Source of the DNA: Chrysoperla carnea
Taxonomy: Eukaryota > Arthropoda > Insecta > Neuroptera > Chrysopidae
NCBI RefSeq assembly: GCF_905475395.1
Contig: NC_058341.1
Location: 72,227,597 to 72,291,596, forward strand
Length of the DNA stretch: 64,000 nucleotides
Direction: 5' to 3'
The notes under the pieces are model-generated. The model did no database searches, had not been told where the DNA came from, and saw nothing but the letters and a program-made list of their open reading frames with translations. Positions 1 to 11,729 of the stretch are shown here, one piece after another. Position numbers and translations under genes: made by a program. Numbering within the stretch: position 1 is the first letter of the stretch; each line of letters opens with the position of its first letter.

Positions 1-224
1 TGACTGGCGTAAATCCTGCACCTGAATTGTTGCATGCAATAGGATGGAAGGCACTAGATTTTCATAACACTTTTAATTTGACGAATTAACAAAAAAAAAA
101 CTACACACATATCCGGGATGAGTATTTTAAACCGCATTCAAATGAAACAGTAAACAGAATATGTATTTTTGTCAAGAAAACAACATGAAAGAGAAAGTTT
201 TGATACTTTTTCGACTGATCTTAA
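1..224. other. AT-rich stretch, no gene seen
   Basis: No open frame or repeat that I recognise. It may be the upstream part of the gag remnant that follows, but the frames are full of stops. Confidence 0.4.
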
Positions 225-341
225 AACCCAAAAGATTCGAGAATTAGAGCCAGATTACTTAGAGAAGCAGATTTAGATTTAAAGAAAACTGTTACTACAT
301 GTAACGCTGCTGTACTAGCAGAAAAACAGTTACTGGAGTAA
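225..341 (+). pseudogene. gypsy-like retrotransposon Gag fragment
   Basis: A short frame of 38 codons ends in TAA at 339-341. It contains RIRARLLREADLDLKK followed by TCNAAVLAEKQLLE. This matches the usual end of the capsid part of insect Ty3/gypsy-type Gags, where an RERLLRE-DL-L-K stretch precedes a cysteine and an alanine-rich helix. There is no start codon and the frame is closed on both sides, so this is a relic. A cysteine-rich piece (1641-1689) and an integrase piece (2072-2389) follow on the same strand in the expected gag-to-pol order. One decayed element, cut by later insertions, explains all three. The family link is made by eye from a short match. Confidence 0.5.
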
Positions 342-365
342 ATCTAAGCAAAAAAAAGCTGTTAT

Positions 366-1575
366 ATGGATTAAAAGTTCGAGCAGCGAAACTTTGGGGT
401 TTTTCTTTTCACATCCCAAAATTTTAGATGCTTTTATTAATATAGCACTTTTTACAACATCCACCCCTTCCCCTCCCGCTTTCATATTTTTTGCAAATTC
501 AAAATTTTTATGACGTATAAAGGGGTTTTGGGGGTCGCTGATCTCGAACTTTTGGCCCAAATAAGTACACCCCCTAAAAATATTACACTTGTTTTTGATA
601 ATCTATTGCAAAATTCGAGATCAGCGACCCCAAAAACCCCTTTATATGCATAAAAATTTTGAATTTGCAAAAAATATGAAAGCGGGAGGGGAAGGGGTGG
701 ATGTTGTAAAAAGTGCTATATTAATAAAAGCATCTAAAATTTTGGGTTACTTTAGCATTTTAAACTATTTTGACCTCTTTTTAAAATCTTTTAAGATACA
801 TTTATTTCATACACCCCTTCCCCCTTACAGCGCGGGGGTTAAAACTTAAAATTTTTGCTTTAAACCATATAGACCTCTTTTAAAAGTAGTTTTCTCATGC
901 CAAAGCAAAAAACACCCCCCAAAGCCAGTCCATACACCCCCCAAACAATTATTTCCAGAAAGTGTTAAATTTTCCGTTTTTCGCAAAAATATGGATCAAG
1001 GAGTCATTTTACGAGTAAGCCACTTATTATAAAATCGAAAGATAATAAAAAATGCTACAATTTAAAAAAAAATTTAACCTCGTAGGACAAAATGGCATAA
1101 AATGGCAGCCATTTTAAACAATTCCCTAAATTGGAAATTTTGGCCGAACTATTTAACGGATTTCGCTAAAATTTTAACCGAAAGTTGTAAGTAATAAAAC
1201 CTACTATTGATATTAGTTTCATTAAAATCAATCGAATATTTTTCAAGTTATAGTCAAATGAACTGTTTTACCATATGTATGTATACATATATATATAACT
1301 GGGAGGGGAAGGGACGAAACCCCACCAAAAAATTATGAGGAGTAGTTCTAAACATGGACTACAAACCTACCAAATTTGGAAATGCACCGATGCCTCCTTT
1401 TGCGAATATAAAATAAAAATGATAAAATTTCTGAAAAAAATTTCATTTTTGACGCCATTTTGTTTTTTAAACATGTTGCACCACTCCGGGAAAGTAAAAA
1501 ATTTCAAAAAATACTTATTTTGATGTGAAAAGAAAAACCCCAAAGTTTCACTGCTCGAACTTTTAATCCATACAC
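366..1575. repeat. TIR element with an internal palindrome
   Basis: The outer ends are inverted copies of about 50 bp: TATGGATTAAAAGTTCGAGC at 366 is mirrored at about 1555-1575. Inside, 405-560 and 600-745 form a second inverted repeat, so both arms can be read as one short peptide, which is not a gene. The interior carries C-rich runs (CCCCTTCCCC) and a (TA)n patch near 1280. It lies between the gag piece and the cysteine-rich piece of the gypsy-like relic and probably inserted into it. Confidence 0.6.
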
Positions 1576-1640
1576 AAGGCGTAATTTCACTCTACTAAGT
1601 CGAAACAGAGACTGGAAAGAAATTTGAAAATAATGATCAG

Positions 1641-1689
1641 GTCGACTCTCAAAATAATTGTGCAAGTAAGAAATGTATGTTTTGTGTAT
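1641..1689 (+). pseudogene. possible Gag zinc-knuckle remnant
   Basis: The frame reads NNCASKKCMFCVY, which resembles the start of a CCHC knuckle in gypsy-like Gags (N...SK-C-FC). It is interrupted at once by the inverted-repeat element starting at 1690. It is supported mainly by position, between the Gag piece at 225-341 and the integrase piece at 2072-2389. Confidence 0.3.
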
Positions 1690-1982
1690 ATAGTCCATTG
1701 AAATATTACATTGACTGAACATGTTTTAGAGGACGCGATTTTATTTGTGGAACATGTAGGGGGGGGGGGTCAATACAACCTTAAAATCAAGTTTGTGGGG
1801 TTGACGCCCTTGTCCCCCGCCGGCCATCTTGAAAAAAAGGGTGGAAACACATTTTTAGCTGTATCTTGTAAACTATTGGGGTTAAGGTTGTATTGACCCC
1901 TCTACATGTCCCACAAATAAAATCGCGTCCTCTAAAAAATGATCAGTTTGGCCCTAAAATTGTAACATTTCAATGGACTAAT
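1690..1982. mobile_element. MITE with long TIRs
   Basis: TAGTCCATTGAAATATTACA at the left is mirrored by TGTAACATTTCAATGGACTA at the right. An inner, nearly perfect pair of about 52 bp (1729-1780 and 1885-1936) begins TTTTAGAGGACGCGATTTTA. The core is only about 100 bp and has a run of ten G at about 1761. There is no coding capacity. TA dinucleotides flank both outer ends, so a TA target duplication is possible. Confidence 0.65.
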
Positions 1983-2071
1983 AAATAACAGTGTTTAAAT
2001 AGGAAAAAGCATAATCATTTTTCGAAAAAGTGCAAAAACAAACGCATGAAAGCAAACTGAAAAAAGAAACA

Positions 2072-2389
2072 GATTCAATTGGTATACACATCAGTGGATC
2101 TCCTCCAGAATCTAATGGATAGAAAGAACACTTGAACCAGATATTACTCGACAGAATACGCTGTAATTTAAATACAAGCTATAATACCCATACAGCATGG
2201 ACAAGAATAGCAGAATCAAGTGTTCGGAACTATAATAACACTACTCATAGTACAACAAAATTTTCTCCGGTACTTTATGGGCAGACATTACGCTGCAAAG
2301 AGCAACTAATGTACAAAAGGATCAGCAGACAGCTTTACAAAATGCTTTACAAGACGACGAGAAGCACGTCTGTTTATGTACCAAGTTAA
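2072..2389 (+). pseudogene. gypsy-like integrase fragment
   Basis: The reading frame gives HISGSPPESNG, then a TAG stop, then HLNQILLDRIRCNLN, AWTRIAESSVRNYNNTTHST and KFSPVLYG. ESNG carries the third acidic residue of the DDE integrase core. The LNQ-L-RIRC, AW, YNNT-HS-T-FSP order is the canonical end of the core in Ty3/gypsy-like integrases. The in-frame stop and absence of the first two catalytic residues mark it as dead. After the GQT motif it runs on without recognisable similarity to a stop at 2387-2389. Reverse transcriptase and RNase H are absent between this and the gag remnant upstream, so the element has a large internal deletion. Confidence 0.65.
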
Positions 2390-3914
2390 TGACCTCTTTT
2401 TTGTGAAAAAAAAGTCATCGGCCAGCTGAAATATAAATAATATTTGTGTTTCCAAGGTTTCCTGATAGTAATAGTTATTATATTTTACTAAATGTCAAGT
2501 GCTTAAAAAATAATTAATAATTTATGGAAAGAGATTTATAAGCAATTCTAATTTGTATTAGCAATCGTTTATAATTCCTTCTGAAATATTACACAAGTAC
2601 CAGTCTAAACAAATAATGTGCATAAAAAAAATAATAATTTCCAATTATTTTCTAATATACACAATCAAATATTTAAAGGAACAAAATTTTTACTCCAAAT
2701 TTTACCTCAATTTCAAGCAACTGTATCTCTGCGAAGAATCATCGAATTGGGAACATCAATTACTACTTATGTATTGTTAATGTTTATGTATAAATATGGA
2801 AAAATTCTGTTTTTTAACTTCTTTTAAAAACGAAAAGTGGGTGAGTGGTAAAAGTTTTTATACAAAAATATGCAAGGGCTTAAAAAAAGGAAGGGCTTAA
2901 GTTATCGAATGAGATAATACTATTTGTATTCCACATCCATAACCGAATCTATGAGTGATACTCGGAAAGCATTTTATCTTTATTATCAGGTGCAGGCTAT
3001 TCTACCTATGGTTTTCTATGATTTTCCATTAGCTTTGCACAAAGGGTAATACCGGGATAGTTCCTAACTAGGTCTGATATAGCAACACACCTCCCCTTCC
3101 TTTTATTTCCTTTTTATGACATGTTCTGTACAATGTTTGTATTATTTAAAAAAGAACGAATAAGTTGAATTGAACAGAAATACTAAATATTAACTTAAAC
3201 AAATTTTTTATTAGTACATTAAATATAAAATATTTAATATTTAATATAAGATTTTTGTTATCATACTCATATTTTATCTATAAATTCCATACAATTATTT
3301 TGACTAATTAATTAACCCTTGCTTATTGATAAATCAATCACTCTTTTTCAATACTAAACAAAAAAAAACACCTTTTGATCCAGTTAAATTATGGTTTAAC
3401 AGTCATGGAGTACTTTTGATTTCTTCCAATCCACATATTTTTTGAGGTAGATACTAAATATTTTTAATTAATTAATCACTCGGGAGAGCCTGAATCGTAG
3501 GTTTCTCATCCTTTATTGACAAACTTTTGTGAGGCAATATTGGAAAAAAAATTGTTATTTTTCGCAAATTTTTGTAAACTTTTTGTAAGTAACACTATTT
3601 AGGTATTTTTTACATTTTAGGTTAATTAAGGTTTACAATTTTATTTTATTTTGACTAACCGTTTGTGCTTAAGCGCTATTTTTAAATTGGAATATTGTAC
3701 GTGGGCCGTTAGTTAGTAAATGTCCACCAGTACTTTGCTCATGCTGTATTGAGGTTATATAATGTGGTAATTCATACAAAGTATATGTAAAAGGCATAAA
3801 CGTACAGGTCACTTTTTCATAGATATCAACCGACTGTTATTTTTACTTTTTTGTAGTTTTCTTTGCGTTTTTTTTTTCAATTGTTTTATGGGCTTGGTAC
3901 TCTCTAGCGAAGAG
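2390..3914. other. AT-rich intergenic stretch
   Basis: No recognisable gene. The longest open frames have no conserved look and the segment is dominated by A and T runs. Confidence 0.4.
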
Positions 3915-4540
3915 AACTTAGTTTCAATATCAAGACCAAGGCCAACTTTGATATAGTTATCACTTCGACAAGACCAAGACGCAGCCTAACTCTGCAAAAC
4001 CAAGACTTACTTGCGCAAGACCAAGACTCATAACAAATCTTTTGTCAAACTTATTGTTGAAAATATTTAATGAACCAGAGAAAAGAATTTAAAGAATGTA
4101 TTTTTATTACACCTGAGTAAATTTGTCTTTCGCCATTTTAAGTAAAACCAGAGAAATAAAAAATAAAAAAAACAATATGTAATCTAACTTTCGGTATAAC
4201 ACAGATTGGGTGACAAGCTTTGATTATCTGTTCTCATCATAAATAGTATATATGTAGACAAATGATTAATTTTTTAACTATTATTAAAAGTAAGACTCCA
4301 ATAATTCTGAAATAACACATTTAGACTTAACCGAAACTTCAAAGATCAAAACATGGCTTATGGAAGATCCAAGAGCAGACTCAATTGGCCAAGACACGAT
4401 TCTGCAAGACCAAGGCATATTTTTGCAAGACCAAAACCAAGACTAAAACTAATAATAAGACCTCTGCCAAGATATGAATGGTCAAGATCAAGACCAAGAT
4501 ATTTATGGTTTTGATTTTGTTCTTGGTCTCGCTCATTACT
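3915..4540. repeat. degenerate AAGACC tandem repeat, two blocks
   Basis: Blocks at about 3930-4032 and 4360-4505 carry irregularly spaced copies of CAAGACCAAGAC, often preceded by TGCA. They are separated by about 330 bp of AT-rich DNA. One minus-strand reading gives low-complexity Leu/Gly-rich peptide, a by-product of the repeat and not a gene. The pattern looks like an eroded 6- or 12-bp minisatellite. Confidence 0.55.
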
Positions 4541-4794
4541 AGTACACAAGCATTTGATCCTCTCACAAGTCTCAGCTGGGTACTCATAAAAAATTACAAT
4601 GGCGTTTGATTCGTAGTAGGGCCGGAAATATGTAACATAACTGCTACAAATTTCTGGCCAGTTTGACCGTTGTTGTGTCATTTGATTCGATGTTACATTT
4701 GATGGGATGAATATCATTCAGGTCGCTAACTGAACGTCGCCATTTAGTAAAACGGCTAGGCTGTTAATGGAAGGGCTAATTAAGTTAGTTGACT

Positions 4795-5556
4795 GCAACA
4801 TATACAAGGTGTCTAGCTAAGTTGCCTACATATGGAAAACTTTTTGATTATAAAGTTGACGAAAAAAATTTATTCTTTGTAAAAAGCTCTACTTTCAAAA
4901 AAATATTAACATTCAGCTATTCACTTTTGGCATCGAATATACAGACAAATCACTCCCGAGATATGCAGGAGTGTATTTAAACAATTGTGTAAAAGAACAA
5001 TTACATGTATGGAACACGAAGTTGGATACGTTGAGGCAAAAACGAACTGAAGATAACTGTTTAGAAATGAATTGTTAACGAAGGGAATGTTTTGACCAAT
5101 TCAATTTTAAATTAAATTTTGCAAATCCAATTTATAAAATACTTGATCTGTTATCCAAATTAATCAGTCATTATTTGCTAATTTGAAATATTTATAACAA
5201 AATAATTAATACATAACATTTATTTTTCATTCATTACGTTACAATTATTACTGTTGATGTAAGTAAAAACAGTTATCTTCAGTTCGTTTTTGCCTCAACG
5301 TTACGTATCTCGGGAGTGATTTCTTAGATCCTTATTATCTTACTATCTGTTCTAAATGGTCTACATTTCTAAATGACCATTAATATTCCTATCGAATTTT
5401 CTCAATTTGTGGGCATCCTGTATATTCGATGTTAAAAGTGAATAGCTGAATGTTAATATTTTTCAAAGCAGAGCCTTTTATAAAGAATACATTTTTTCGT
5501 AAACCATATAATAAAAAAGTTTTTCATATGTAGACAACTTAGCTAGACACCCTGTA
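4795..5556. mobile_element. palindromic TIR element, GTCTAGCTAAGTTG family, copy 1
   Basis: AAGGTGTCTAGCTAAGTTG at the left is mirrored by CAACTTAGCTAGACACCCTG at the right. The arms extend more than 100 bp (ACATATGGAAAAC..., then a TTATTCTTTGT block). The middle carries a second mirrored segment, ACTCCCGAGAT with GTTGAGGCAAAAACGAACTG. No ORF is credible. A second copy lies at 37755-38666. Confidence 0.65.
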
Positions 5557-6109
5557 AATGGTTAAGTAAAAATATGTAAAATTGTAGGAAAGTTTACGTT
5601 CTTTCATTTTGAATAGCAGTACTCCATAAAACGTATAGAGTAGAAGAAATCAAAGCTACATCAAAACTATCCAGCTAGGGTCTCTTTTGAGCATAAATTT
5701 GACTATATTACTTGTTAGTTGACCAGTTACAAAACTACGTTCCAAGACATTCAATATTACCAATCATTAATTTTATCGTGATGATTTACATGAGAACTTC
5801 GATCAAATTTATTCAATTTTGTTTAAAAAACAGTGATTCCTAGTTAACACATTCGAATTTCTTAGTATTTCAAGTTACTTATAGGTTAATCGAAATAATT
5901 TGTTTCAATTTTCGTTTTTTATTATGTAAATAGTTACCAAGCTGTGGAATATATTGAATAGACTGTGGACTATATTAGTGATTATTAAAAAACTGTCTAA
6001 AAAGGTGTACTCGACAAAGTTCTCTGTTCAATTTCTTTGATGGAATCCATAAAACTTTTATACTCTACTACTAAAGAAAATTGAAACATGAAATAAAGAA
6101 TTTAAGGTT
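5557..6109. other. AT-rich stretch, nothing recognised
   Basis: No conserved frame and no repeat shared elsewhere in the window that I could see. Confidence 0.35.
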
Positions 6110-6660
6110 TAGTGGAGAGCCGTAAGATTCATACCTCGGAAGCTTAGTGCTTACTTAAAAAAGTTACAAACAAAAATTTGTGCGATCTTCTTCGGGGGTG
6201 GGAGCCACGATGGAAAAATTTATGCTGAAAATAACAACGGGAGTTGGTATAGGAATGAATTCTAAGCAAAAAGTATCATTGAAACATATTTCGAGACGTC
6301 AATACTCTGCGAGTTATTGGCGATTATAATTTTGGAGTCAAATAATAGAAAAATTTGACGTCTTTTGAAAAAAGTATATCGTACACTTAAAAAGTATATC
6401 GTACTACAAGAAACCTTGAAAATGAACAAGTTTCAAGTCATATGCATAGAAATTGACTGAGTTATGATGAAAACATAAACATTTTCAGCATAAATTTTTC
6501 CATCCCCGAAAAGGGGTGGCTCCCAAACCTGGACAAGATCGCACAATTTTTTCAACAACTTAAGTAAGCTTTGAACAATGCAGTCGCACAGTTTTTAAGA
6601 TGCAATTACTTTCCCTGGATTCCGAAATTTTAAGATATTTATACCATACGGCTCTCTGTT
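6110..6660. mobile_element. TIR family B, copy 1
   Basis: The left end is AGTGGAGAGCCGTAAGATTC and the right end CATACGGCTCTCTGTT. The arms share the blocks TGCGATCTT...GGGGGTGG and AATTTATGCTGAAAAT in opposite orientation. It is about 550 bp and non-coding. Other copies are at 9599-10966 and 45281-46150. Confidence 0.65.
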
Positions 6661-6884
6661 AGTTGCAATTCTAAAAAAACAATATGATTTTTATGGGACC
6701 CGCTCAAAATGTTCCTATCAGTGTGTAGAAGATGATAAATGGCAAGGCACAAAAAGTGCTAACAATAGTCCAAAATATAAATTGCAATAATAATTTTATA
6801 ATTTTATATTTATTTTTTTTATTCATTGAGCACGAAAAGACAATTGAATAAAACTAATTGACCAAGGAATCAAATACACGTTAG

Positions 6885-8470
6885 TAGACTTTAATGGGAG
6901 TAGGCGGTAAATGGTTGTCTGAGAGTACTAAACAAAATATTATTCATGCGAAATTGTGCTTTTTCGATTTACGTCCATAAAGTGGGACAGAAATACTTAC
7001 TAACGGATACCACATTCTCTTTATTTTATATTTAAAAAAACTATTGGATTTTATATTTTGTGGACAATTCCCAGCAATATTTGATCCTTCACATTTTTTA
7101 CCTAACATCACCGTTTTTGAAATATGAGCACTAGAGCAGGCGCTAGATGGGGTTGAGTGTGTAAAATATGAGTACCGCATTTATCAATTGATTCTTGTTT
7201 AGAAAAGCTTACAGAATATTAATATTGTGGATCTTGCCAGGAACCTTTTTGATCCAATTTTTGCACACAGAAATTCTCTTCCCTCTACACAGAAACAGTT
7301 AAATGACATTTTTTGAACCAAATAAGTAAGTTACTCTCGGTTCCATGGGTCATTTAAGGTTAAAATGGCTCCTTATGATTTTTTCCTAAAGTTCTCCGTT
7401 TTAGAGATATCATCAGTTTAATGTTTGGAAAAACTTCAAAAAAAAGCCATTTTAAAAGCTGAAAAACGGGGCTTAAAATTTGATTTTTGAGCTTATCAAA
7501 ATTCTAAAATAATGTTTACACATCCTTTGTGAAGTTCAGACGAGTAATTACAGATTCTTTAATTCTAAAGCCTCAACTTTTAATTCTGCAAAAAGTGTTA
7601 TAATTCTTATTAATAACAGTGTGTCTGTCTTACTCATTGTTAATAATGAGAATTAAACACCATTTTAAGAATTGAAATTGAGCCTCTAGAATGAAGTAAC
7701 CTGTATTATTCTTCAGACCTTGATTAAAAGATGTTCAAACATTATTTTAGAATTTTGATTAACTCAAACTCCCCGTTTTTTAGCTTTTAAAATGACCTTT
7801 TTGGAGTCATTAAACTGTTAATATCTCGAAAACGAAGAAGTTTACGGAAAAATCACAAAGAGCCTTTTTTACGTTAAATGACTCATGGAACCTATGATAA
7901 CTTTAACTTAGTTCGAAAAATGTCATTTGACTGTTTCTGTGGAGGGTTGAAAGGGTATGCAAAAATTGGACCCATAGGGTTTCTGGCAAGATCCACAATA
8001 TTATTCTATAAGCTTTTCTAAACAAGAATCAATTGACAAAATGCGGTACTCATATTTTGCACACTCAACCCCATCTGGCACATGCTCTACATTTAAAAAA
8101 AAGATGCAAATTTTCGCCGATAACTCGTTATTGGTAATAATAAAAATTATTTTGTGATTCCGGTCAAAAATTTAATTCAAAAGCCATTTTAGATAACATA
8201 ATTTGGACGCTTTGCTCGTGAAAATTTTTACCAAACCTCAACTTCTATCGAAAATTTTAATGTGAAACCTTTATGATTTTTTGTTTTGGGCAATTCTTAA
8301 CGCATTATAACTCTTGACATTATTTACCTAATCTCACCGTTTTCAATAAGACTTTGAAAAAAATTTTATTTGAATCTTGACATTTTTTACCGCACTTCAC
8401 CGTTTTCGAAACATAAGCGTTTAAAAAAAGTCCGCATTTCAGGTTTACATAACAAATTTTTTTTTTAATT
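6885..8470. mobile_element. repeat family D, copy 1, split by an insertion
   Basis: The left part, 6885-7128, and the right part, from 8086 on, both match 52622-52990 in the same order. Shared blocks include ATTTACGYCCATRMRGTGGG, ACACCATATTCTCTTTA-like sequence and TTCCGGTCAAAAA. In the intact copy the two halves adjoin, so the segment 7129-8085 was inserted later. Within the right part, the motif TTACC-CTCACCGTTTT-like sequence repeats at about 8330 and 8395. Confidence 0.55.
7129..8085. mobile_element. TIR element nested in family D
   Basis: AGAGCAGGCGCTAGATGGGG at the left is mirrored by CCCCATCTGGCACATGCTCT at the right. The arms run about 100 bp with high identity (GAGTACCGCATTT, AACAAGAATCAATTGA). 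Further mirrored blocks continue inward (ATGGCTCCTTATGATTTTT against AAATCACAAAGAGCC). It has no ORF. Confidence 0.65.
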
Positions 8471-8599
8471 ATTTTATTTTATTTTTTCAAACGCTTATAT
8501 ATCGAAAACGATCAAATAAGATACAAAATGTCAAAAATCAACAAGTCTTTAGAATTGTCTAAAATATGATAATCTAATAAAATAAAATAGAATATCATG

Positions 8600-11500
8600 G
8601 TAATAACGAAAAATTAATGCATCTTTGAAATTTTATTTATTAGTTGTTTATTAGGTACCAAAACCCCCTTTTGGGGGGTTTTAATCAGTTTTTACATATT
8701 AAAAAAAAACCATGGATCAAATAAAAAAACAAGTTCAATTAAAAGTTCTAGCTGAAGAGCTATAAAAAATTAATAACTTTTATTTGAAGCTTTCTTTCGT
8801 AAACAATACTGTTTATCCATGAGGGCGCAATTTAGGAAAAAATGTTTGTATATTTTCTCCAAAACTATATAAAAAAAGTGTGTTAATTTTTTTCAGGTTC
8901 AACTAGTGGTTCTGTGAAACATTCTAAAAATAAAAAATAAATGCCAGAAAATACTTGAAAAAATGTTTATATTTTTTCTAAAAATTTTTGCTAATTTAAT
9001 TAAATGAAATAAAAAACCCTCTTGTAAACCGTTAGAGATAGAACAAAAGTTTAAATATAAAAGTTATTTCTTTAAAAACTTACTTTTGTTTGAAATATTT
9101 TTTTCTAAACATCCCTTTTACCCGTGAGGGCGTCTCCAAAATACTTTCAAAAATTTCGAAATTTGTACAAGTATTTTCTGGAATTTGTTTTTGTTTTGCT
9201 AGAATGTTTCACAAAACCACCAGTTGAAGTTAACCTGAAAAAATCAACGAACTTTTTTTTTATAGTTTTGGAGAAAAGGGACACCAGAATATTTTCCTAA
9301 ATGCGCCCTCTCGGGTAAACAGTGATGTTTATAAAAAATATTTCAAATAAAAGTTGTTAATTATTTTATAGTAGTATAGTTTTTTTTTAATTTGTTAAAA
9401 ACTGATTAAAACACCCAACTACTCTACAAAAAAGTGGCTCGACACCCCATCGTGTGGCCGATTTTTTGGTAGGAAATTTTTACAACCTAATAAACAGCAT
9501 TTTATTAGGTTGTAACAACATTTTTCATAAATATCACTTTTTACCCACAAGGGCACAAATTAGGACAAAACTTTGGTATCTATTTTTTCCTAAACTATAT
9601 AGTGGAGAGCCGTTAGATTTTTACCTCGGAATCCAAGGATAGTCAATGAATCCTTATAAAAACTGTTCGAATGCATTGTTTAAAGGTTACTTAAAGAAGT
9701 TAAAAACAAAAATTTGCGCGATTATTCAGGGGGTGGGGGTACCCCTTCTCGGGGGTGGAAAAAATTATGCTAAAAATGACAATGGGAATCGATTTAGGAA
9801 TGAAATCTAAGCAAAAAATGTAATTGAAACATATTTCGAAAAGTCATCACTGCCCGAGCTATTGGCGATTGAAATTCGGAATATTTAACGCCAAGTAACT
9901 GAAAAATTTGACGATTTTTGAAAAAAAGTATATCATACACTTTTTAAAGTACTATAAAAAACTTTGAAAATGAAAAACGTTTCAAGTGATTGGCACGAAA
10001 ATTAACGGAGTTATATCGAAAAGAAAGTTGCTCGCACCGCTTTTTTTTATTTTTTATTCGTGACAAAAACAGATGTATCTACTACGGGAGATAAAATTAA
10101 TGCTTGCCGCTTTGCAATTTATTTAATTTTGGTACTGAAAACATGCTCAAAAAGTTCTAGGGATTTCGTATATATAATTTTTGATATAAAACCAAAAATG
10201 TCTTTATCGTTAAATAACTCAAAAAATAATAAACTTAAAAAAATCTAGAGGACAAAATTTTAGTTCTTTTTCCGCAAAATATTTTACCTTGAAGACTTTT
10301 TTTTAGAACTTGAATATTTTTCATGTTATTTAACGATAAAGACATTTATTGTTACTTTTTTCGATAAATTGTTTTCTTTTAAATTGCAATATTTAAAAAA
10401 ATATATATCCGAAACTGCTACAACTTTTTGAGCATGTTGCCAGTACCCAAATAAAGAAAATTGAAAAGCGGTAAGCAATAATTTTAGTTCCCGAGGTAAA
10501 TTCATCGGCCTTTGTACTGAATATAACAAAAAGAAAAACTTTATTTTCATCATAACTCCGTCAATTTTCATGCAAATGACTTGAAAATTTTTCCATTTTC
10601 ATGGATTTTTATAGTACTTTAAAAAGTGTAACATGTACTTTCTTCAAAAAACTTCAAATTTTTCAGTTATTAAAGTTAAATACTCCAAATTTCAATTACC
10701 CATAACTCGGAAAGTATTGACTTTTCGAAATATACTTAAATGACTTAGAATTCATCCTTCTACCGATTCCCGTTGCCATTTTTAACATAAACTTTTCCAC
10801 CCCACAGAACGGGTGGTCCCCAACCCCTGGACATAATCGCACAAATTTTTTTTAACTTCTTTCAGTAAGCTTTAAACAATGCATTCGAACAGTTTTTATA
10901 AAGATTCATTGACTATCCTTTCATTCCGAGCTTTTTACATATTTATACCTAACGAATCTATATTAATAAAAAAAATAGGGAATTGAAAATTTGTATGTAA
11001 GTTCAAAAAAAGTATTATCTAAAATGTTTTGCTCTTTCAATCAAATGAAAAAAGACCGATCTTGTAAATCATTAGAGATAGAACATATTTAAAAAAAATA
11101 AACAAAAGTTGTAAAATAAACAAATATTTTTCGTAAACATCACCGTTTATCCATGAGTGCATCTCGAAAATATGTTATTAAACTTTCAAAAATTTCGAAA
11201 AAATCGAAAGTATTTTTTAGATAGATTCTCCCTATCTTTTATAGTTTTTGAAAAAATAAGACACCAAAATTTTGTCCTAATTTGCGCCTTCTTGATTTCT
11301 TATTTAAACAGAGATGTTTACGAAAAAATATTTGAAAGAAATGTTGCTAATTTTATATGGAAGGAATAATTTTCATTAAACTTTCATTCTATCTCTAACG
11401 TTTTACAAGATGGATACTTTTTCATTTGATTGAATGAGCTAAAAACATTTAAATTGGCATATCTAAGTCAATTTTAAAGCTAGAAAGTCGAAAAAAAAAA

Positions 11501-11650
11501 TTGCACTGTTAAATCAGCTAGAACTTTTGTTTTTTATTTGATGCCTAGTTTTTTTGTAATTTGTAAAAAACTGAGGGGGTTAGCACCCTCGTGAGTGGCC
11601 GATTTTCAAGAACGAAGTTTTTAAAACCCAATAAACAACTGTAGAAAGTT
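8600..11650. mobile_element. repeat family E region interrupted by family B
   Basis: Blocks such as CGCCCTC..GGATAAACAGTG..TTTACGAAAAAATATTT and GTTAGAGATAGAACAAAAGT recur in both orientations at 8815-9110, 9120-9350, 11060-11300 and 11380. The left edge (AATTAATGCATCTTTGAAAT) also appears at 46265. The family B copy at 9599-10966 interrupts an AACTATAT segment. It looks like multiple diverged copies on top of each other; I cannot place exact borders. Confidence 0.45.
9599..10966. mobile_element. TIR family B, copy 2
   Basis: It begins AGTGGAGAGCCGTTAGATTT and ends with the mirrored ATACCTAACGAATCT. Both arms contain ATAGTCAATGAATC, ACTGTTCGAATGCATTG and the GCGCGATTAT/ATAATCGCAC block. The inner part carries a second mirrored pair (ACTGAAAACATGCTCAAAAAG against CTTTTTGAGCATGTTGCCAGT). 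It is longer than copy 1 and non-coding. Confidence 0.65.
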
Positions 11651-11729
11651 TTAAATAGGCAACACTATTTTCTTTTTAGATATTGGTTGAATTTGATGAA
11701 TTTAAATGATAAATTATAAATTAGCAACA

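Noticed and set aside
330..849. Two similar peptides containing KNFEFAKNMKAGGEGVDVV
   Set aside because: They are the arms of the internal palindrome of the 366-1575 element.
4358..4717. 119-codon minus-strand ORF with Leu/Gly repeats
   Set aside because: Generated by the AAGACC repeat; no protein family resembles it.
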